From: Fonsecaea monophora
Taxonomy: Eukaryota; Ascomycota; Eurotiomycetes; Chaetothyriales; Herpotrichiellaceae
Assembly (NCBI RefSeq): GCF_001642475.1
Contig: NW_019174033.1
Coordinates: 50,376 to 114,375, forward strand
Length of the DNA stretch: 64,000 nucleotides
Direction: 5' to 3'
The number at the start of each line of letters is the position of its first letter. Position 1 is the stretch's first letter. The notes beneath the pieces were generated by a model that worked only from the letters and a program-made list of their open reading frames with translations, did no database searches and was not told the origin of the DNA. A program made the translations under genes and the position numbers. Below, one piece after another: positions 35,109 to 45,288 of the stretch.

Positions 35109-35808
35109 TTAGTGCCAGGTATCGCTATCTACCGTTGTATAAGCGTATTCGGTAGTAGGACAGGTATCGATGGCGATAAGGTTTCTTCTATAATAGCCTT
35201 TAGCTATCATAGTTTCGTCGATCGATAGACTAATTAGGTTATCTCCTATAGTTATAGAGATACCTTTTCTGACTAGTGCCCCTAGGCTTAGTAGATTAAG
35301 ACCTAGTTCAGGCACGAATAGGCAATCTTGGATGATAGCAGTTCGACCAGTTGACTTAAAACGTACTTTAACGTTCCCTTGCCACTTTACTGGGATATCT
35401 GTAATATTCCCCCAGTTTAAGATCGTTTGACAGGGTTTTAGGTCGCTAAATAGCGCCTTAGTGGCACAGATGTGCCTACTAGACCCACTGTCTAGTATCC
35501 ATAGATTCTGGTCGTCCAGCCTATCTATTATAGACAGTGCGTATTCTTTTTCGACCAGTTGACCTTCCTCTTGTACAGTAAGAGTAGGTTCCTTTTTAGC
35601 CTCTCTAGGGTTAGCCTGTCGATCCCTATTAGGGTTAGGACTAGCCCTAGGTGGCCTTAGGCTAGGGTTCTTATCCCAGCACTTATCGATAGAATGGCCC
35701 CTTTTATTACAGTAGGAACACTTAGGTTTAGGGCTATTTTTAACCCTAGTGTTCATGGCCATTTCGTGCGATTGGCTTTGTATCGACTTTAGGCGTCTAG
35801 CCTCGTCT
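35109..35808 (-). pseudogene. Copia gag C-terminal part, zinc knuckle and protease
   Basis: Resumes the gag frame exactly at the gypsy insertion point with DEARRLKSIQ. The CCHC knuckle CSYCNKRGHSIDKCW lies at about 35,680-35,722. The aspartic protease motif ILDSGSSRHIC lies at about 35,463-35,512. A stop at 35,108 separates it from the integrase. Confidence 0.88.
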
Positions 35809-35813
35809 AGTAG
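35809..35813. repeat. Target-site duplication AGTAG (left) of the gypsy element
   Basis: AGTAG directly precedes the left LTR and recurs directly after the right LTR at 43042-43046, the 5-bp duplication expected from integrase. Confidence 0.9.
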
Positions 35814-36002
35814 TGTCACGAACCGCCAAGTATAACTCACACGTGACAACCCCTTATTATTTAAGCACCGTATGCTCACCGCCTGAGGGAAGCTTCCTTC
35901 CCTCATGCTTTAAGTTTCAGTTAAGATATACTATCAAGGAATACCTATACCTACCTATACCTATCGCTACCCTCTACCTATCTATATAGGCCGTTCCTGA
36001 CA
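35814..36002 (+). repeat. Gypsy 5' LTR
   Basis: 189 bp, TGTCACG...CCTGACA. It differs from the 3' LTR at seven positions, all transitions (C/T or A/G). Confidence 0.93.
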
Positions 36003-36153
36003 TTCTCAAAGCATCCCTCAAGATCGGTCGGAGGGAGCGACGTCCCGGCGCGTCGCACGCGGTACGATGGCGCCTAAGAGGGCGACCCGCTAGGAGCCTC
36101 ATATAGAGGGAGGACCGTCATAACCTACTACGGGGAGCTCAACGGAACCTACA
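36003..36153. other. Gypsy 5' leader
   Basis: Short untranslated leader from the LTR end to the gag ATG; it starts TTCTCAAAGCATCCC. A primer-binding tRNA was not identified. Confidence 0.4.
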
Positions 36154-37329
36154 ATGCAAAACGATCCTACCCCCGACGAAGAAGGGGATACAGACGACGA
36201 CCGCGAATCGCAGCCGGGTCGCGTAATACCCGCAGCAGAAGAGTCAGATACAAACCCCGAGGCGGACTTAGAGCTATAGGCGCTCCTCCGGAAAAGAGCC
36301 CTACTAGTAGATACCCTCAAGAGGTAAAGATTAAGGCTCGAGATCGAAGCGATGGAGGCGGAGGTCGCAGGAGAGACTCCTACGGTATACGCGGAGGTAG
36401 AAGGCACCTCGCTACCGACTCGCAAGCGACCCCACCGTAATTCATCTCCAGACAAAGATCGCGACGAACTACAAAGAGTAATACGTACAGTCAAGCCTAA
36501 ACTCTTTACGAGCAAGTCTATGTAGCAACTCTACGCCTTCGATAGTAGCTGGCAGACGATCTTCGAGTCGCTAGCGAGCGACGTAGTCCCGGACTGGCCG
36601 CAGCGCATCCGGACCGCAGCTAATTATCTCGAGGGCCGCGCCCTTGACGAATAGCGACGAGACCGGCGGGAAGGAAACCCCATCCCGCTGATATGGGACC
36701 TCTTTATCTCGTAGTGTAAGGATATAATCGAAGACGCCGACGTCCGTAAGGGAGAAGCACTCGAAAAGCTGGGAACCCTTAAGTAGGCCGCATTATAATC
36801 GGTCAGAGACCTAGTGCATGAAATGATACTGTTAGAGGATGAAGTCGGCCCTCTTACCGAGGACGAGAGAAAGGGCTGGGCACTATTCCACGCTCTAGCG
36901 CCCCGCCTGCGAGACGCAGTTCGGCGGGACCTTAAGACTATCACGTCGCGAGCCCAGGTCCTCGCCTCGGCATAGAGGCTCGAAACAGTAGTCTTAAAGG
37001 AAAGGTAAGCGGAGCGTACGCGGTCAGCGCGCTCTACGCCTATTAGTTCAGGTGGGTAAGCCCAGTCGATAACGCGCCAGACCCCTCGGCGATCAGCCCA
37101 GGAACCGCAGGCGAAGCGCGACCGAGAACCGTCTCCCCCCATGAAAAAGGCGAAGCATCAGGTGGGAGCCGTACCTGATACCTTTAGCGGGGAGTGCTAC
37201 GCCTGCGGCCAGCGAGGACATAAGGAAAAGGATTGTCCACGCCCTAAACCTGCGACCGCCGCCGCAGCGCAGGCGAAGCGCACGGGCGACGCAGGGAAGA
37301 ATGAGGATAAGAAAAAGCTAAAAAAATAG
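36154..37329 (+). pseudogene. Gypsy gag
   Basis: Starts at ATG 36154 (MQNDPTPDEEGD) and stays in one frame to the TAG at 37,327, interrupted by several internal stops, mostly TAG. The N terminus is acidic and the capsid-like middle contains DWPQRIR and RGWALFHALAP-like text. A CCHC knuckle, CYACGQRGHKEKDCP, is at about 37,198-37,242, followed by a Lys/Ala-rich tail. Open frames on the opposite strand here are shadows of gag. Confidence 0.85.
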
Positions 37330-37331
37330 GA

Positions 37332-40300
37332 CCTAGCCTACTAGGCGCCGTAGCGGCGCTAGGTCTAGATCCGGCGAAATTCTTAAAGTCCCAGGAACTA
37401 GGCTGGGGAAATGGCCAAGCACTAGTTATGGAGGTAGAAATCTACACCCCTACAGGAGCTTAGAAGGCCCGCGCGCTACTCGACAGCGGGGCGGAGAAGA
37501 GTTTCATATCCCACCTCCGGGCGGCAGAGTGGCGTCTACCTAGCGAAAGGGCAGAGAGAAGCGTGCGAACCATAGGCGGACAACCGCTGGAAGTTTATGG
37601 TGAGCACTAGGTTGATACCTAGGTTAAGGACGCCCTTAGAACAGTCAAGATGAAGAAACACCGATACCTAGCGGTTAAGCTCGTGGAGTATGACCTTATC
37701 CTAGGCTATGACTGGCTAAAGGAGGTTAACCTAGACATCAACTGGGAATCGAGTGCGTGGTACTATCGAGACGTACCCGAACCGTAGGTATTAATAGTAG
37801 GCGTTAAGAGACTCTTGAAGGAGGCGAAGGACACTACTATTGGCCTCCTCTGGGTACAGCTAGCCCCCTTAGAGGGGTAAAGAGGCGTAACCGTTACGCT
37901 TGCGGGACTTACGCAAGAGCCCCAGTTACCGCCGCAGTTTACGAAGTTCGCTACGGTATTCGGAGACCCGGACGAAGACCCAGCTCCTTCCCGGACGAAG
38001 GTGAGGCATTTCATCCCGCTTGAAGAAGGGCAGACAGCACCCTACGGGCCTATATACCCTTTAAGTGCGAAAGAACTGCGAGTCCTACGCGAATACATCG
38101 AGACCGCAATGGGTCGAGGATGGATTCAGCCTAGCGAGTCCGGGGTAGGCGCTCTAATCCTATTCGTGCCTAAGAAGGATGGTAGCCTACGACTCTGCGT
38201 CGATTATCGTGGGTTAAACCGAGTAACTAAAAAGAATCGATACCCCTTACCTCTCATCCCTAAGATCCTGGATCGACTCGTCGGGGCTAGGGTATATACG
38301 AAGCTAGACCTGAAGGACGCTTATCATCGCATACCTATAGCGGAAGAAGACCGCTGGAAGACTGCGTTTCGTACGCGATACGGGCACTTCGAATATCTAG
38401 TTATGCCCTTTAGATTGACGAACGCGCCAGCATCATTCTAAGCCTACATTAACGAGGCTCTCAAGGGTCTCTTAGACGAGGTCTGTGTCGCGTTCATGGA
38501 TGATATCCTAATTTTCAGTCCGGATGAAGCCGTACATGAAGCGCATGTAAACCTCGTGCTGGAACGCCTAAAGGAGCATGGGCTATACGCGAACTTATCG
38601 AAGTGCAAATTCTTCACTACGGAGGTGGATTTCCTGGGTTTCCGCGTAGGAACCGTAGGAGTATCGATGGACCCTAGTAGGGTATCCGCGATATAGGAGT
38701 GGCCAGTCCCCAAGACCTTCAGAGATATCTAAGTGTTCCTAGGGTTCGCTAACTTCTACCGAGGGTTTATCCATCGATATTCCGCGGTAGTGGCCCCCAT
38801 CACGGATCTCTTAATAGGCATGAAGGCAGGGAAAAAGACTGGAACTCTTATATGGACCGAGGAAGCGGACGCTGCGTTCCGCACGCTGAAGGCGCGCTTC
38901 TCGGAGGCCCCTATGCTAGCGCATTTCGATCCTGAGCGAAGGAACAGGGTCGAAACGGATGCCTCAGGCCAGGCGCTTGGGGGAGTGCTGTCCTAAGCGT
39001 ACGAGACGCAGGGGGGACGTACGCGATGGCACCCCGTAGCGTTCTACTCGCGGAAGATGACTCCCGCGGAGAAGAATTACACTACGGGGGATGCGGAAAT
39101 GCTATCGATTGTACACGCATTTAAGATATGGAGACATTACCTTAAATCGCCTACGGAAAGTACGATAGTCCTCACTGATCATGAGGCGCTTTAATGCTTT
39201 ATAACTACTAAGGTCCTGAATCGACGGTAGATGCGTTAGGTAGAGGTCCTGGCGGTATACGACTTCCTAATTCAGTAGAGGCGCGGAAAGGATAACCCCG
39301 CGGATGGGCTCTCCCGCCGTCCTGACTATATGGTAGAGGAAGAACAACCCGTAGTGAATGCTCTTACGGAGCTACTGCGATTACGTATAGCCCTCGCAGA
39401 GGATGCGCCTAAGGGTCGTATAAGGCGCGGCGGCGAAGTCATCGTTAGCGTTCTCACCCGAGCGGAGACTCGGAGGCGATCAGGTCCTAAGGAGAGTGTA
39501 TATAATGTTATAACACTACCTACTCCCGAGGTAGAGGAAAGGGCAAACCTAAGCGGGTAAGAGGCGGCTAACCTACGGACGCGTAGAGAAGCGCTTACGG
39601 ACCGCATAAGAGAATTACAATTACTTGATGAATGGTGCTAGGACGCTCCGTGGAAACGGGAGCTAAATGGACACATTAAGAAGGGCGAGTTCTCTAGTAC
39701 CTAGAGTGTCGATGAGGATGGGCTGGCGCGTCGCGGGGGCTGCGTATACGTCCCGCATGATCCTGCAACCCGGGGAGAAATCCTCTAGGTTAACCATGAT
39801 GATCTATGGTAGGGCGGGCATTTTAGCGAGCACCGGACGGTAGCGAATCTCATGCGACACTACTAGTGGCCGTACATACGTCGCGATATATAAGAGTATG
39901 TCAAGACATGTGATGTATGTTAACGGATGAAAGTATCAAGGTAGAAGCCGTACGGGAAGCTCTAATCGTTACCCATACCTAAGGGTCCCTAGTAAGATAT
40001 TTCGATGGACTTTATCGTAGGCTTACCGCCTTCGTTATATAACGGGATCGCCTACGATTCGATACTGGTCATCGTTAATAGGTACTCAAAAATGGTAATC
40101 TTTACACCCTGTATGAGTACCATTAACGCTTAAGGCCTAGGCTAAATAGTTCTAGAAAAGGTAGTAGCGAAGTATAGCGCGCCTAAGTTAATAGTTAGCG
40201 ATAGGGGGTCTCTATTCACGTCGACGTAGTTTAGAACCCTATACGACTACCTTACGACTCGCCGCCTATTCTCTACCGCTTTCCATCCGTAGACCGATGG

Positions 40301-41045
40301 TCAGACGGAGCGTATAAACTAGACACTTAAAGTATACCTACGTTACTATGTGAACTATAAGTAGACTGATTAGGCTACGCTACTCGTAAGCGTAGAGTAC
40401 GCGATGAACGCAGCCTATAGTGCAACTACTGGTAAGACTCCGTTCTCCCAGGTGCTAACGTTCGAGCCAGATATACATCTTAACATATAGGGAGTGACGC
40501 CTTAGAATGAGCTCGCGCGGGACCGGGCTAACCAGCTCGCGGACTCCCTACTATAAGCCGGCGAGGCGCATGATATAGCTAAGCGGTAGATGGCAAAAAT
40601 AGCTAAACATTACGATAAAAAGCGAACGGAGATATTCTTCAACATTAGGGATAAAGTCATGGTCTCCTCGAAGAATATCCGTATACCACGCGTAAGTAGA
40701 AAGCTTACGAATTAGAATATCGGACCCTTTACAGTCCTGGAACGCATTAGGAGGAATGCCTATAGGTTAGACTTACCTAAGAAGTATAGTTAACTACACC
40801 CTATATTCCACGTATCCCTACTATATACGTATCGCCGGCGGCCCGGGAGAGAAACCCCCGAGCCGGTTAACATCGACGACGAGGAGGAATGGGAAGTCGA
40901 GTAAATCCTCGCTATAAGAGAACGATAAGGAAGACTAGAGTACTATGTCCGATAGAAGGGGTTCAGCGAGGCCTACGATAGCTAGGAGCCTGAGGAGCAC
41001 CTGCGGAACGCACGGGGGAAGCTAGACGAATTTCATCGAGAATAA
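37332..41045 (+). pseudogene. Gypsy pol (protease, RT, RNase H, integrase, chromodomain)
   Basis: A single reading phase from just after the gag stop to TAA at 41,043-41,045, shifted by one relative to gag. Protease: LLDSGAEKSFIS (about 37,470-37,510). RT: LCVDYRGLNRVT, YTKLDLKDAYH and FMDDILIFS (about 38,495). RNase H: ETDASGQALGGVLS (about 38,955). Integrase HHCC then D-D-E: SMDFIVGLPPS (about 40,000), IVSDRGSLFTS (about 40,195), HPQTDGQTERI (about 40,290). C-terminal chromodomain: EEEWEVE...ILAIRE, then EYYV-KGFS and EEHLRNA. About 40 nonsense codons, nearly all TAG where Gln or Trp is expected; no frameshift found. Confidence 0.9.
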
Positions 41046-41310
41046 GTATAGGAGTGGAGAATAAATTATCATTTCCAATAGCTAAGGCCATAGCGACCCG
41101 CATGCGGATCTCTTACGCCTCGCGTAAGTAAGGTAAAAAACACATGTACGAACTGATAAATGGCCGGCTTACGCTCTGACGCTCGGAGGCGAATCTACTG
41201 CGGTACGAAACTCCGATTCCCCTAAGGGAGCCTAAGCCGAAGCGCACGCGGAACGTACGCGACTCAAGGGCGATGCCTCCCTAACACCTAACTAACTACC
41301 CGTAGGGAGC
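41046..41310. other. Gypsy spacer between pol and the antisense gene
   Basis: 265 bp between the convergent ends of pol (plus) and the antisense gene (minus). Contains several CG-rich words of the GCATGCGG / GCACGCGGAACG family that recur through 41.1-42.8 kb. Confidence 0.5.
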
Positions 41311-42399
41311 TCACTCCGCATCGGAGCCCGAATCCTCGTCGGGCCACACCCGAGCCTCCAAGTTATTCTGAAATTGTCAGCACGCGAATAGGGTGCGGGA
41401 AGCGTACGGTACGTACCACCTCCCGGTAGGAGTCGACCGCGGCCCGCACGGCGTCGATAAGGTAGGCTAACAGAAGTTTAAGCTGGCCGCCGCCAGCACC
41501 CGCAGTACCCGCACTAGAATCGCGGGCGGAACGCATACGGCCCCCAATAGTAAGACCACCCGCCGACTTACGGGCCACGTCGGTCTCGACGAGCCGGAGC
41601 TCGGCGTCGATGGCGTCCGCCTCGCGCTAGATAACGGTAACGGCGGGCGCGCCATCCTCGCCCCTCGCGCAGGCGAGGTTAGCGGCCTATAGGCTATTCG
41701 CACGCGAAACGAGCGAAGGAGGAATCTAAAATTATCAGCCTACGGAACGTATACGGACCGCATGGGACTTACCGGCACGCAGCCTGAGCGGCTACCGCGC
41801 TTGCCCTTACTGTAATAAGAGTAATTAGTGGAACGACGACCCGTCTCGGTCATAAAAACACATTCGATCTCCCGCCCCGCCGCATCGCCTGCGGCCCGCA
41901 GGCGACGTAGGTAGCGGCAGCAGCAGGAGCCCTTAGCCTTCGCCGTCTTAGCCCGCTTAGAGGGAGAGGGGGCGGGGGGCGCATCGTTAGGGACTACATC
42001 ATAAGTCAGCAGCGAACCGCACGCGAATCGCATGACTTACGGGGGCGCCGTAGAGGACGGTTATCCCCAGGATCCTCGGCCCTACCGCCGGCAGCGACCG
42101 GGGTCGCGGGGCGATCGACAATAGGGGCAGTAGGGGCAGTAACGGCGGCAGATACTATGGCGGTTAGCACGCGGACCGTAACAGTCACCGCAGTACATAC
42201 TGTTAGAGGAGCAGGAGAAGAGCTTGAATTACAGGGACTGCGACACGAATGTTAGCCGCGGCCTCCTCGCATGCGAATCCGTCGAGGATCGCCGGAACTT
42301 ACTCTAATAAGAGGGTACGAGAGTAGGGAGCTTCACTAATTGTCAGCATATGCGTTTCGCACACGGAACGAAGGGGAAAAGTACTTACATGGTGGTTAT
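41311..42399 (-). pseudogene. Antisense, intron-containing gene carried by the gypsy element (Cys-rich protein)
   Basis: On the strand opposite gag-pol, five introns with GTAAGT/GTACGT donors, GCTGAC/GCTAAC/GCTGAT branch points and AG acceptors can be removed: 42336-42388, 42238-42302, 41994-42040, 41726-41772, 41368-41416. The exons then join in one phase and end at TGA (41311-41313), with about 290 codons. Only two internal TAG stops remain. No ATG is visible; an ATA at 42,397-42,399 in a CAACAATA context may be a mutated start. The product is Ala/Pro-rich, then basic (PSKRAKTAKAK). Next comes a Cys cluster (SCCCRYLRR...EIECVF) followed by a NYSYYSKGK stretch where Tyr may replace Cys through RIP, then GCVPV, a helical segment and an acidic tail (DEDSGSDAE). 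Function unknown; a zinc-binding or nucleic-acid-binding role is a guess. Confidence 0.6.
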
Positions 42400-42852
42400 T
42401 GTTGTAGTTGTTGTAGGCAAGAAGGAAGAAGGAAGAAGGAAGAAGGAAGAGAAAACGAAAACGAAAGGAAAATAATAATAAAGGGCTACTGGCACGATGC
42501 GACGGTGAGGTCTACCAGACCTATATTAATAATGGTCGAGCACGACTCGCACGCTGTACGCATGCGGCTACCCCTTTAACAGCACGGAGACACGAACGGC
42601 ATGAGGCCTACCTATAGGACACCCCTGGGGGCATAAGGACGCCGCCTAGGGACAGGCCTGCTACCATGAGAATCAATCAATCTAGATTACGGAGCGTAAA
42701 TGGAGGATGCGACGACGAGGTTAAACAGCTGCGGACCGCACGCGACCCTCAAGATGATGTAAAAATTATGCGAGTATGCGAGACGCCTACGGTACGCGGG
42801 AGGGGGATCCCCAGAAACTTCTCGAGGACGAGAAGCTCAGGGGGGGGATAAT
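42400..42852. other. Gypsy region between the antisense gene and the 3' LTR
   Basis: 453 bp including a purine-rich GAAGGAAGAAG tract (42,420-42,470), which would be the CT-rich promoter or leader of the antisense gene. Several CGCATGCGG-type words follow, then the polypurine tract just before the LTR. No plus-strand gene seen. Confidence 0.5.
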
Positions 42853-43041
42853 TGTCACGAACCGCTAAGTATAACTCACACGTGATAACCCCTTATTATT
42901 TAAGCACCGCATGCTCACCGCCTGAGGGAAGCTTCCTTCCCTCATGCTTTAAGTTTTAGTTAAGATATACTATCAAGGAATACCTATACCTACCTGTACC
43001 TATCGCTACCCTCTGCCTATCTATGTAGGCCGTTCCTGACA
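42853..43041 (+). repeat. Gypsy 3' LTR
   Basis: 189 bp, TGTCACG...CCTGACA, preceded by a purine tract and followed by AGTAG (43042-43046). Confidence 0.93.
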
Positions 43042-43046
43042 AGTAG

Positions 43047-43625
43047 ATAGCCGAATATAGCGGATATATCGATCGCTTTATCGCTAGTTCTTAGATTTTG
43101 CGTGATTATAGCGACGGTATTCTCGTATTCAGTCGTTAGGTTGTTTAAGGCATAGGCTATAATAACCTTATCGGGAATCGCTAGTTTTCGAGCCGCTAGT
43201 TCGTCGGATAATCGCTTGATTTTCGTTAGGTAGTTCTCGATAGAACCGCCTGAGGTCGCTAGGCTAGTACTGAATAGTTCCTTACATATAAGGAACTCAG
43301 AACTAAAGCCTTTCGGTTCGTAAAGGGTCTTAAGTCTATCCCATATCTCGATGGCGCTTTTAAGACCTTTAACTTGTATAAGAGGGCCGTCGTCTAGCGC
43401 TAGGCGTATAAGGGCGCTAGCCTTAACTGATTTAGCCTCTCTCTCGGCTAGGTAAGCATCGTATTCGGCCTGACTACCCTTATTCGAGTCGTAGGGTATA
43501 ACGGGATATAGCGCCGATTCGTAGCCTTTATCGATTATATAGGCTTCCATTCGTAGCGCCCAGAACTCCCAGTTTATAGATCCCTTTAGTCTAGGGACCC
43601 TAAATGGGTTAGAATCGCTAGCCAT
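43047..43625 (-). pseudogene. Copia gag N-terminal part
   Basis: Starts at ATG 43,625 (MASDSNPFRVPRLKGSINW) and reads openly for about 193 codons to the gypsy insertion after DISAIFGYLL. The text IEIWDRLKTLYEPKG, IENYLTKIKRLSDEL and VIIAYALNNL matches the copia-type gag (UBN2 / retrotran_gag family). The frame continues on the far side of the gypsy element. Confidence 0.88.
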
Positions 43626-43851
43626 TGTATACTGGCGTTCGACTTTGAAGGTCTTATGATAGTATCGGTGACTATTAGCCCTCGATTATCTAGGTTTATC
43701 GCTAACCTAGTAACGGAAGCTTCGATCGATTCGATAGACTTAGTAGATAAGTCTATTTTCCGTATTATCGTTCTCTAGTATCGGTACTTAGAGCGTAATC
43801 GGTAGAATCGTTAAGGTAGGTGTCGATATAGTAGCGCCGGATTAACGATAA

Positions 43852-43866
43852 CCCGGGCTCATAACC
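43852..43866 (-). other. Copia primer-binding site (initiator-tRNA half-molecule type)
   Basis: On the element's strand, GGTTATGAGCCCGGG follows directly after the LTR end. Its complement CCCGGGCTCATAACC looks like the anticodon stem-loop of initiator tRNA-Met, the primer type known for copia-like elements. Confidence 0.6.
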
Positions 43867-43903
43867 TGTTCGAAGGACTCGGAGGATTACCTAAATAGGT
43901 AAT
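43867..43903 (-). repeat. Truncated copia 5' LTR
   Basis: 37 bp identical to the end of the 3' LTR (31512-31548). The match stops abruptly at 43,903, where an unrelated AT-rich repeat begins, so most of the 5' LTR is missing. Confidence 0.75.
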
Positions 43904-44124
43904 CTATACTTCTTCTACCCCTTAAGGTTAACGACCTCCGTTAGATATTTTTATTTTATTATAGCTACTTATATAGTATTTCTCTTCCTCTATCTAACGT
44001 AGGTCTCTTTATCTCTCTAGCTAGTCGCGTTATTAAGATATCGAAGTCTAAAAATACCCTATCTCGAGGCGTTAAAGAGTATACCGCCAAGCATTACCCG
44101 CACTAACTACTGAAGTAGCCTAGT
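43904..44124. repeat. AT-rich repeat, partial inverted copy of 16,740-16,805
   Basis: Begins CTATACTTCTTCTACCCC. The first 60 bp match the short repeat at 16.7 kb in opposite orientation; the rest is TpA-rich, CpA-poor sequence of unknown origin. Confidence 0.5.
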
Positions 44125-44129
44125 CTAGC

Positions 44130-44544
44130 TGTGATGGGTTGAACCCAGAAGGAGGCTCGGTTCTGACGAACCAGCGCCAAGACTAACGACAGGACTAACG
44201 CCACCTCCTGATTGGCTAAATTTACCTATACATCGTACAGGTAAAAGGGCAGCTTCCTGATTGGACGAGGCACGTACCGTGTAAGGGATACCGAATCCTG
44301 GCAAGCTGAGACACCGTACGTAAGGGAAGGTAAGGAAGAGAGACAAAAGGTAAGGGAAACGTAAGGCGTGTACGAAAGAGGAAGGATAAGGGAGAAAGGG
44401 GAAGACATTAAGTATCCCTTGCGGAGGAGCGTACGATATAAGGAGAGAAGGAGGGGACATTATTCCTCCTTCTCTCTCCTTAGATTTATCCTCCTTGTTA
44501 CTAGGTTGGCTAGCTAGTTACAGAACTCTTTCTAAACCCTCACA
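44130..44544. mobile_element. Solo LTR with CTAGC target duplication
   Basis: 415 bp starting TGTGATGGGTTG and ending CCCTCACA, flanked by CTAGC at 44125-44129 and 44545-44549. It contains no gene; short frames inside are chance. Unlike its surroundings it is rich in CpA and TpG (for example CAGCGCCAAGACTAACG), so it has escaped RIP. Confidence 0.75.
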
Positions 44545-44550
44545 CTAGCT

Positions 44551-44685
44551 AGCGTGATAATTCAGCCATTGGTCCGCTTACAGCGTGACAATTCAGCCAT
44601 TAGTTCGCTTATACCGTGATAATTCACTCATTAGTCCGCTTACAGCGTGACAATTCACCTATTAGTTTGTTTACAGCGTAATCCC
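44551..44685. repeat. Tandem repeat, about 31 bp x 4
   Basis: Four copies of a unit like GCGTGAYAATTCAGCCATTRG followed by TYCGCTTAC, directly after the solo LTR. Copies differ almost only by C/T and A/G. Confidence 0.8.
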
Positions 44686-45288
44686 CTTTAGGCGCGCTCT
44701 AGGTAGCTCCCTATTTCATTTACCACGCACCCTACCGTACTCGATCTACATTCGAACAGCGGACTTAATATATTGTACAGCATTATCAACCTAAGCTATA
44801 GAATGGATCCATTCTACACCCTAATCTCTTTAATAAAATGAATGGGTATATAGGTAAACGTAGGATATCTAGGTGTTTGAATAATGAACGCTCCGCGATA
44901 CTAAACCTATAATATTAATACTACATTAAGTACTTACCGAGACATCTACGGTAACTATACTTGACTCTAATACTTAGATAAACTAATAAAAAAGATCAGG
45001 AGAACTCGCTACCCTCCCTAACCTTAACGAGATCCCTAAGAAGCCTACTTAAGAGAAAACCGAATAGCGCGAATGGACGTAGCTATAGCCGCTAGAAGAG
45101 AAAGTATACCAGTAAAAATTAACATACCGCAGCTTCCTCGCCCTCCGAGAAAACTAAGTCGACATCTATATTCGCATTCACGCGCCCATTATTAAACCGT
45201 CTAACGAGATTCGGATACCTCTATCGCATATACTAGGAAATCCCTAGGTGTCCCTATCACTATCGCTCGTCGAAGTACTTACCTAGGC
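44686..45288. other. RIP-degraded sequence with one AATGGATCCATT palindrome
   Basis: No intact gene. A 22-bp near-perfect palindrome lies at 44797-44818. A plus-strand frame at about 44,990-45,240 (REWT, LALREN, VDIYIRIHAPIIKPSNEIRIPL) looks like decayed coding sequence of unknown family. Confidence 0.4.

Larger units (their letters stand above)
35814..43041 (+). mobile_element. Ty3/gypsy chromovirus retrotransposon with an extra antisense gene
   Basis: Complete 7.2-kb element inserted into the copia gag. LTRs of 189 bp at both ends start TGTCACG and end CCTGACA, and are flanked by AGTAG on both sides (35809-35813 and 43042-43046). Plus-strand gag (36154-37329) and pol (37332-41045) are followed by a 1.8-kb unusual region with an antisense spliced gene, then the purine tract GGGGGGGATAAT and the 3' LTR. 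Frames contain many TAG stops but keep their phase. Confidence 0.93.
31512..43903 (-). mobile_element. Ty1/copia retrotransposon, split by a nested gypsy element
   Basis: Minus-strand copia element. Order along its own strand: truncated 5' LTR (43867-43903), PBS (43852-43866), gag (43625-43047), interruption by the gypsy element (35814-43041), gag/protease/integrase/RT/RNase H (35808-32496), 3' non-coding part, polypurine tract (about 31,837-31,848) and 3' LTR (31512-31836). Domain order PR-INT-RT-RH is that of Ty1/copia. Only a few nonsense codons interrupt pol, so it is less decayed than sequence further right, but split and dead. Confidence 0.88.

Noticed and set aside
36099..37142. Minus-strand open frames over the gypsy gag (138 and 172 codons)
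   Set aside because: They are shadows: the plus strand encodes the gag with its CCHC knuckle, and the minus-strand frames have no recognisable content or splice logic.
44125..44460. Small minus-strand proteins in the solo LTR
   Set aside because: Low-complexity Ser/Pro/Leu frames in an LTR bounded by target duplications; no coding support.
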